A program made the position numbers and the translations under genes. From JAAYBY01 sp964465385 (lineage in GTDB: Bacteria > Bacillota > Clostridia > Saccharofermentanales > UBA5734), in NCBI GenBank assembly GCA_964465385.1, contig CAYXIM010000068.1, positions 1 to 9,442 on the forward strand: 9,442 bases of DNA. Reading direction: 5' to 3'. Of this stretch, positions 5,587-9,442 are shown one piece after another (position 1 is the first letter of the stretch; each line of letters starts with the position of its first letter). The notes beneath the pieces were generated by a model that was given only the letters and a program-made list of their open reading frames with translations, was not told the DNA's origin and did not search any database.

Positions 5587-6606
5587 ATGATTGTACACGA
5601 ACACAACACCCTGATCCCGCTGGCCTACCGGTCCAGATTGAACATCCGTGAAACGGAAACAGCCATCAAGCTGCTCAAGGACCAGTTTGAGAGCCAGCTG
5701 GCAGACACCCTTAACCTGCTGCGTGTGTCGGCCCCCTTGTTTGTCCAGCCCAAAACCGGTCTCAACGACAACCTGACCGGTACTGAACGGGCCGTTTCTT
5801 TTCACATCCGTGAACTCGACGAAGACGTTGAAATCGTTCAATCACTGGCCAAATGGAAACGGTTTGCCCTGGGCCAGTACGGCTTTTTACCCGATGAGGG
5901 CCTTTACACGGACATGAATGCCATCCGCCGTGACGAGGTGCTGGACAACTTGCACTCGGTTTATGTGGACCAGTGGGATTGGGAAAAAATCATATACCCG
6001 GAAGAACGGACCCGGGAAACCCTGCATGCGGTGGTGCGTGATATCTTCTGGTGCTTCAGGCGGACAGAAAACAAACTCTTGCGCCACTTTCCCACTCTGG
6101 CACGCAAACTTCCCCATGAAATCACCTTCATTGACACCCAGGAGCTGGAAGACCGTTACCCAGACTTGACCCCCAAGGAGCGTGAAGTGGCCATCACCCG
6201 GGACAAGGGGGCGGTCTTCATTGAACAGATCGGAGCCCCCCTCAAAAGCGGCAAACCGCATGAAGGCCGGGCGCCAGATTATGATGACTGGCAGCTCAAC
6301 GGTGACATCTTGTTTTGGTACCCCTTGCTGGAATGCCCCATTGAAATTTCTTCCATGGGCATCCGGGTTGACGCCCGGGCCATGGCCCATCAGCTGGACG
6401 CTTCAGGCTGCCAGGACCGGGCCGAGCAGACCTTTCACCAGATGATTCTTAACAAACAGCTGCCGCAAACCATTGGCGGTGGCATCGGCCAATCACGCCT
6501 GTGCCTGTATTTTCTTGACAAAGCCCACATCGGGGAGGTGCAGGCTTCAGTCTGGCCGGAACGCACCATCACCGACTGCAAGCTCCACGGCATCTATTTG
6601 CTTTAA
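5587..6606 (+). CDS. asnA: AsnA, aspartate-ammonia ligase
   Basis: AsnA makes asparagine from aspartate, ammonia and ATP (giving AMP and PPi) in the cytosol. It has a class II aminoacyl-tRNA-synthetase-like fold. The 339 residues are close to the E. coli enzyme (330) and carry the family motifs LLRVSAPLFV (44-53), GLNDNLTGTERAVSF (58-72), KWKRFAL (89-95), GLYTDMNAIRRDE (105-117), HSVYVDQWDWE (123-133), APDYDDWQLNGDILFW (229-244), ISSMGIRVD (254-262) and LPQTIGGGIGQSRL (292-305). The frame is open further upstream, but ATG 5587 has AAGGAG (5574-5579) 7 nt before it and gives the expected N-terminus. The gene starts 2 nt after the CPBP stop. No regulatory leader is visible, so expression presumably depends on the operon. 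Confidence 0.97.
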   Translation: MIVHEHNTLIPLAYRSRLNIRETETAIKLLKDQFESQLADTLNLLRVSAPLFVQPKTGLNDNLTGTERAVSFHIRELDEDVEIVQSLAKWKRFALGQYGFLPDEGLYTDMNAIRRDEVLDNLHSVYVDQWDWEKIIYPEERTRETLHAVVRDIFWCFRRTENKLLRHFPTLARKLPHEITFIDTQELEDRYPDLTPKEREVAITRDKGAVFIEQIGAPLKSGKPHEGRAPDYDDWQLNGDILFWYPLLECPIEISSMGIRVDARAMAHQLDASGCQDRAEQTFHQMILNKQLPQTIGGGIGQSRLCLYFLDKAHIGEVQASVWPERTITDCKLHGIYLL

Positions 6607-6618
6607 ACAGGTTGTGCC

Positions 6619-9442
6619 ATGATCAGGCGGGCTGTGCGCATTAAAAAAAGGACCCTGGTTGTCAGCGGCATTGCGTTGCTGGTGGTTGGTCTGTTGGCAA
6701 CCGCTGTCCTTGCGGCCGGCCTGAGGCTTTCCGGTCATCCGGATGTGACCGGCTTTGTGATCCGAAGCGGGGCACAGGCCTCGGTTCTGCTGGGTAGCGG
6801 GCTGACGCTTGAAGCGCCTGAAGGGGCCAACCTGCTTACAGACGCGTCATTTGAGCCACTTTTGTTTCGCAAACAATTGACCGCTTTTAACGGCGATGAA
6901 CGCAGCCTTTCCATCCCATCTGACCAGGTCGGTGCCGGCCCAAAAGACCGGGCTTTTTTTGAAGGGGCCTTTGTTCGCGTGCTCACGCAGACAGAAGAAG
7001 GACTGTTGGAAAAGCAAACAGCCCGGGTTTCCCGCTTGGGTATCAACCATGTGGATGACCTGACCTCGGTCCAGGCCGCAGAAGCACTGGCCCAGGGCCG
7101 GGCTGTGTTGGGCTTTGCCCGCTTTGGTGACAGGGCTTATGCGGTTGGCACCGAAGGCCTGCTCCTGCGGGATGTGACGGGGCCTGACTTGGAACGGCTG
7201 GATACACCTGTACAGGCCAGTTTGACCGGAATTGATGCCAACGACAGCGGCCTGGTTGCCTGCAGCGACCAGGGGGCTTTGCTTTTTTCCAAAGACGGCC
7301 TGCACTGGCAGGTCCAGCAGGCGCACAAACCCGTGCCGCTTCGGGCGGTTGCCCTGTCAGAGGACTACGGGGCGGTTGCTGTGGGAGATGGGGGCCAGCT
7401 GCTGGTCGGGACAGCCGACCGCCTGTCACAGCTTCGTCCGCTGACCCGGTCTGATTTAACGGATGTGACCTACGGTGAAGCAGGTTTTCTGGCTGTTGGC
7501 CGTGACAACACCTTGCTTGCTTCTGAAAATGGCCTGGTCTGGCAGGCGGTCCAAGGCCCACTTGCCGATGACTGGCTGGCCGTTTCATGGCAGGATGGTG
7601 TGTATGTGGTTGCCGGCCAGCAAGGCGGTTTGCTCCTGAGCCGAGATGGCCGCCAGTTTGAAACGCCACCCACCCCTTTTCCAGGCAGGGGTTGCGCCGA
7701 CTTGGTTTTGCTGTCACAAGACCAGTGGCTTGTCTTGGACCGCGATGGTGTGTTCCACACCAGCAGTGACAGCGGCCAATCCTGGCAGGCTTCTGAGCCC
7801 CAGGGTGGCAGCAGCCACACGGTGTTTCGGCTGGGCCAGGACCGGATCCTGAGCGCTGACCGGTCCGGCCAGATCCATGTGGCCCAGCTGGTTGCGTCCC
7901 TGACATTGGACCGCCCACTGGCCCAAGGTCGATTCGAAGCCGGGGACCTGGTTTTTTTGGAAAAACGTCAGGCTGAGCCGATCGGGCGACCTTGGGAAAG
8001 CGATGAAGACACGCCGCAAAGCCCCTGGGTGTTTTACGGAGCTGGCACAGCCCGCAAAACCGATGAAGACCATGCGCCACAGGCGGGACAGGGGTGCTTG
8101 AAGCTTCAAGCAGATCCCTGGTCCGAGGACGCAGCTATTGTCTCGCAGGTTATCGACAGCAGCCAGTTGGCTGCTGTTGGCGGCCATGATGTCTTGCAGA
8201 TTTCTTTGTGGCTACGCCAGGAGGGGCTGGCGGACCGGTCTGTCCATGTCTGGCTGACGGGGCCGTTTGACCAGCTTGGCACCACCTTCACCAATGTCAG
8301 CAGCACGTGGAAAAAATACACCTATGCCCTGGCCATACCGGCGCGTCCGGGCGGTTATGCCGGACAAACCATCCGCCTCAACATCGGCATCGGCCAGGGA
8401 ACAGTCTGGCTGGACCGTGTCTTTGTCAGCCGGCTTCAAGAAACGCCGGACCAGCTGCCCCTGGCTGTTTACGAGGAGTTGGGAGACATCGCCCCGCAGG
8501 TTTTGCGCCTGCCTATGCTGGGCATCGGCAGCAGGTTGGTCCCGGCAGAAAACTGGGCCCAGAACCAGTACACGGACACCGCCTTCTGGGACCAGGATCA
8601 GCGCCTGCAGCAAAGCAGCGTTTCGCTGCATGCGGCGCTTAAGCTGGCCGTTGATCACAAGGCCGCTCCCTGGCTGGTCATCGACTCCTACGCCACTGAA
8701 GTGGAAGTCATGCACCTGCTTGAATATTTGGCTGCACCGGTTACAGAACCCTATGGCAACATCAGGCAGGCCTTGGGTATGGCTGTCCCCTGGATGACCC
8801 AGATCCCCAAGCTGTACGTTGAGTTTTGTGACACGGACGGGGTCTGGACCACGGACCGCATGCGATCGGATGCGGTCAACCGCCTGCTTCAAACGATCGT
8901 GGATTCTCCCCATTACCAGCAGATCAGAAGTCACGTGATTTTTGTTGACGGCATGGCCTACGAGGATGGGATCATGCTGTCTAAAGCGGATTACCATGCC
9001 TCGGCTTTAAACGACGGCCCGGGCGATCAACCGGATCTGGACACCGGCGCCTTGCTGGCGGCGTATTGGGACCGAATTCCCAGAAACCCTGATAAACCCG
9101 TGCGCGATTTTCCAGAACTTATGCGGGCGGCCCACCTGCCGGAAGACACCAGCCGCCTGGCTGAAGCGCTGGATTTGTTCTTGTTTGACCTGGGCCGCCA
9201 ATCCGGGCTGGTGAACCTGGCCAGGCCCAGCGATGAAAAACAACGCGTTCTCTGGCAGGCCAGTGCAGCTATTTTGGCGCAGACGGTCCGGGGCCAGCCC
9301 TTGCTCATTGACCGGCTTGAACGCCAGGATGTTGAACAAGACATGGATGACAAGCTGCGTGCTTATGGCTTCATCAGCGACCAGGCGCACAGCCTGATCT
9401 TGCTCAACCTGTCAGACCAGACGCAGACCTGCCAGCTGGTTA
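6619..9442 (+). CDS. large membrane-anchored multidomain protein, glycosidase-like C-terminus (3' end outside window)
   Basis: I traced an unbroken frame of 941 codons from ATG 6619 to the window edge with no stop. The N-terminus is basic (residues 3-11), then one hydrophobic segment (about 12-34), which suggests a signal anchor or signal peptide and an extracytoplasmic body. At about 150-450, repeats with Asp-box/Ycf48-like turns (SKDGLHW at 224-230, SENGLVW at 302-308, SSDSGQSW at 382-389) point to a beta-propeller. At about 455-607, a jelly-roll resembling CBM4/9-type carbohydrate-binding modules has an FTNVSSTWKKYTY strand. From about 615, YEELGDIAPQVLRLPM and later ALDLFLFDLGRQSGLVNLAR recall clan GH-A enzymes such as GH51, then a strand-rich LILLNLSD stretch starts. 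The family and catalytic residues are not certain. The Shine-Dalgarno is weak. It lies 12 nt after asnA. Confidence 0.8.
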   Translation, partial: MIRRAVRIKKRTLVVSGIALLVVGLLATAVLAAGLRLSGHPDVTGFVIRSGAQASVLLGSGLTLEAPEGANLLTDASFEPLLFRKQLTAFNGDERSLSIPSDQVGAGPKDRAFFEGAFVRVLTQTEEGLLEKQTARVSRLGINHVDDLTSVQAAEALAQGRAVLGFARFGDRAYAVGTEGLLLRDVTGPDLERLDTPVQASLTGIDANDSGLVACSDQGALLFSKDGLHWQVQQAHKPVPLRAVALSEDYGAVAVGDGGQLLVGTADRLSQLRPLTRSDLTDVTYGEAGFLAVGRDNTLLASENGLVWQAVQGPLADDWLAVSWQDGVYVVAGQQGGLLLSRDGRQFETPPTPFPGRGCADLVLLSQDQWLVLDRDGVFHTSSDSGQSWQASEPQGGSSHTVFRLGQDRILSADRSGQIHVAQLVASLTLDRPLAQGRFEAGDLVFLEKRQAEPIGRPWESDEDTPQSPWVFYGAGTARKTDEDHAPQAGQGCLKLQADPWSEDAAIVSQVIDSSQLAAVGGHDVLQISLWLRQEGLADRSVHVWLTGPFDQLGTTFTNVSSTWKKYTYALAIPARPGGYAGQTIRLNIGIGQGTVWLDRVFVSRLQETPDQLPLAVYEELGDIAPQVLRLPMLGIGSRLVPAENWAQNQYTDTAFWDQDQRLQQSSVSLHAALKLAVDHKAAPWLVIDSYATEVEVMHLLEYLAAPVTEPYGNIRQALGMAVPWMTQIPKLYVEFCDTDGVWTTDRMRSDAVNRLLQTIVDSPHYQQIRSHVIFVDGMAYEDGIMLSKADYHASALNDGPGDQPDLDTGALLAAYWDRIPRNPDKPVRDFPELMRAAHLPEDTSRLAEALDLFLFDLGRQSGLVNLARPSDEKQRVLWQASAAILAQTVRGQPLLIDRLERQDVEQDMDDKLRAYGFISDQAHSLILLNLSDQTQTCQLV

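Noticed and set aside
7043..8080. Minus-strand open frame of 345 codons
   Set aside because: It lies fully antisense to the large protein gene. Its product is rich in Pro, Arg, Gly and Gln, as expected from the complement of GC-biased codons, and shows no family motif.
1..9442. CRISPR arrays, insertion sequences, attachment sites next to the tRNA genes, riboswitch leaders
   Set aside because: I saw no spaced direct repeats, transposase or integrase genes, or duplicated tRNA 3' ends, and no intergenic region long enough for a typical riboswitch apart from 812-918, which holds promoter elements.

Overview
The window looks like a chromosomal segment of a moderately GC-rich member of the Clostridia (Bacillota). 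The evidence is the linkage ireB - ruvX - DUF1292, which is typical of Bacillota, plus an HPr-like protein that keeps the regulatory-serine motif but lacks the catalytic histidine, strong AGGAGG-type ribosome binding sites, and tRNA genes that encode their own CCA ends. Genus cannot be read from the sequence. An uncultured Oscillospirales/Saccharofermentans-like lineage is a guess. No mobile element, CRISPR array or rRNA was seen.

Left part (1-811): the 3' end of a tRNA-Asp gene and a complete tRNA-Phe gene are closed by a rho-independent terminator. A promoter with an extended -10 then drives secG, which stands alone and ends at its own terminator. Facing it on the minus strand is a small HPr-fold gene, whose promoter has a perfect TTGACA box in the divergent region 812-918.

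Main part (919-9442): nine plus-strand genes are packed with gaps of 42 nt or less, including one overlap, and no convincing internal promoter or terminator. They look like one operon: mtaB (tRNA methylthiotransferase), ireB (regulatory phosphoprotein), ruvX/yqgF (Holliday-junction resolvase-like/rRNA maturation nuclease), two tandem overlapping DUF1292 genes, a DUF2156 acyltransferase-like gene, a CPBP intramembrane protease-like gene, asnA (aspartate-ammonia ligase), and a very large membrane-anchored protein that runs off the right edge. There is no gene-free stretch over 300 bases.

The first half of the operon is housekeeping (tRNA modification, cell-wall-stress signalling, nucleic-acid processing). 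The second half leans towards the envelope and amino acids. The least ordinary items are the large multidomain protein (N-terminal anchor, Asp-box beta-propeller, jelly-roll, glycosidase-like C-terminus) and the junction between the two DUF1292 genes, where one purine repeat encodes an acidic tail in one frame and a basic head in the other.
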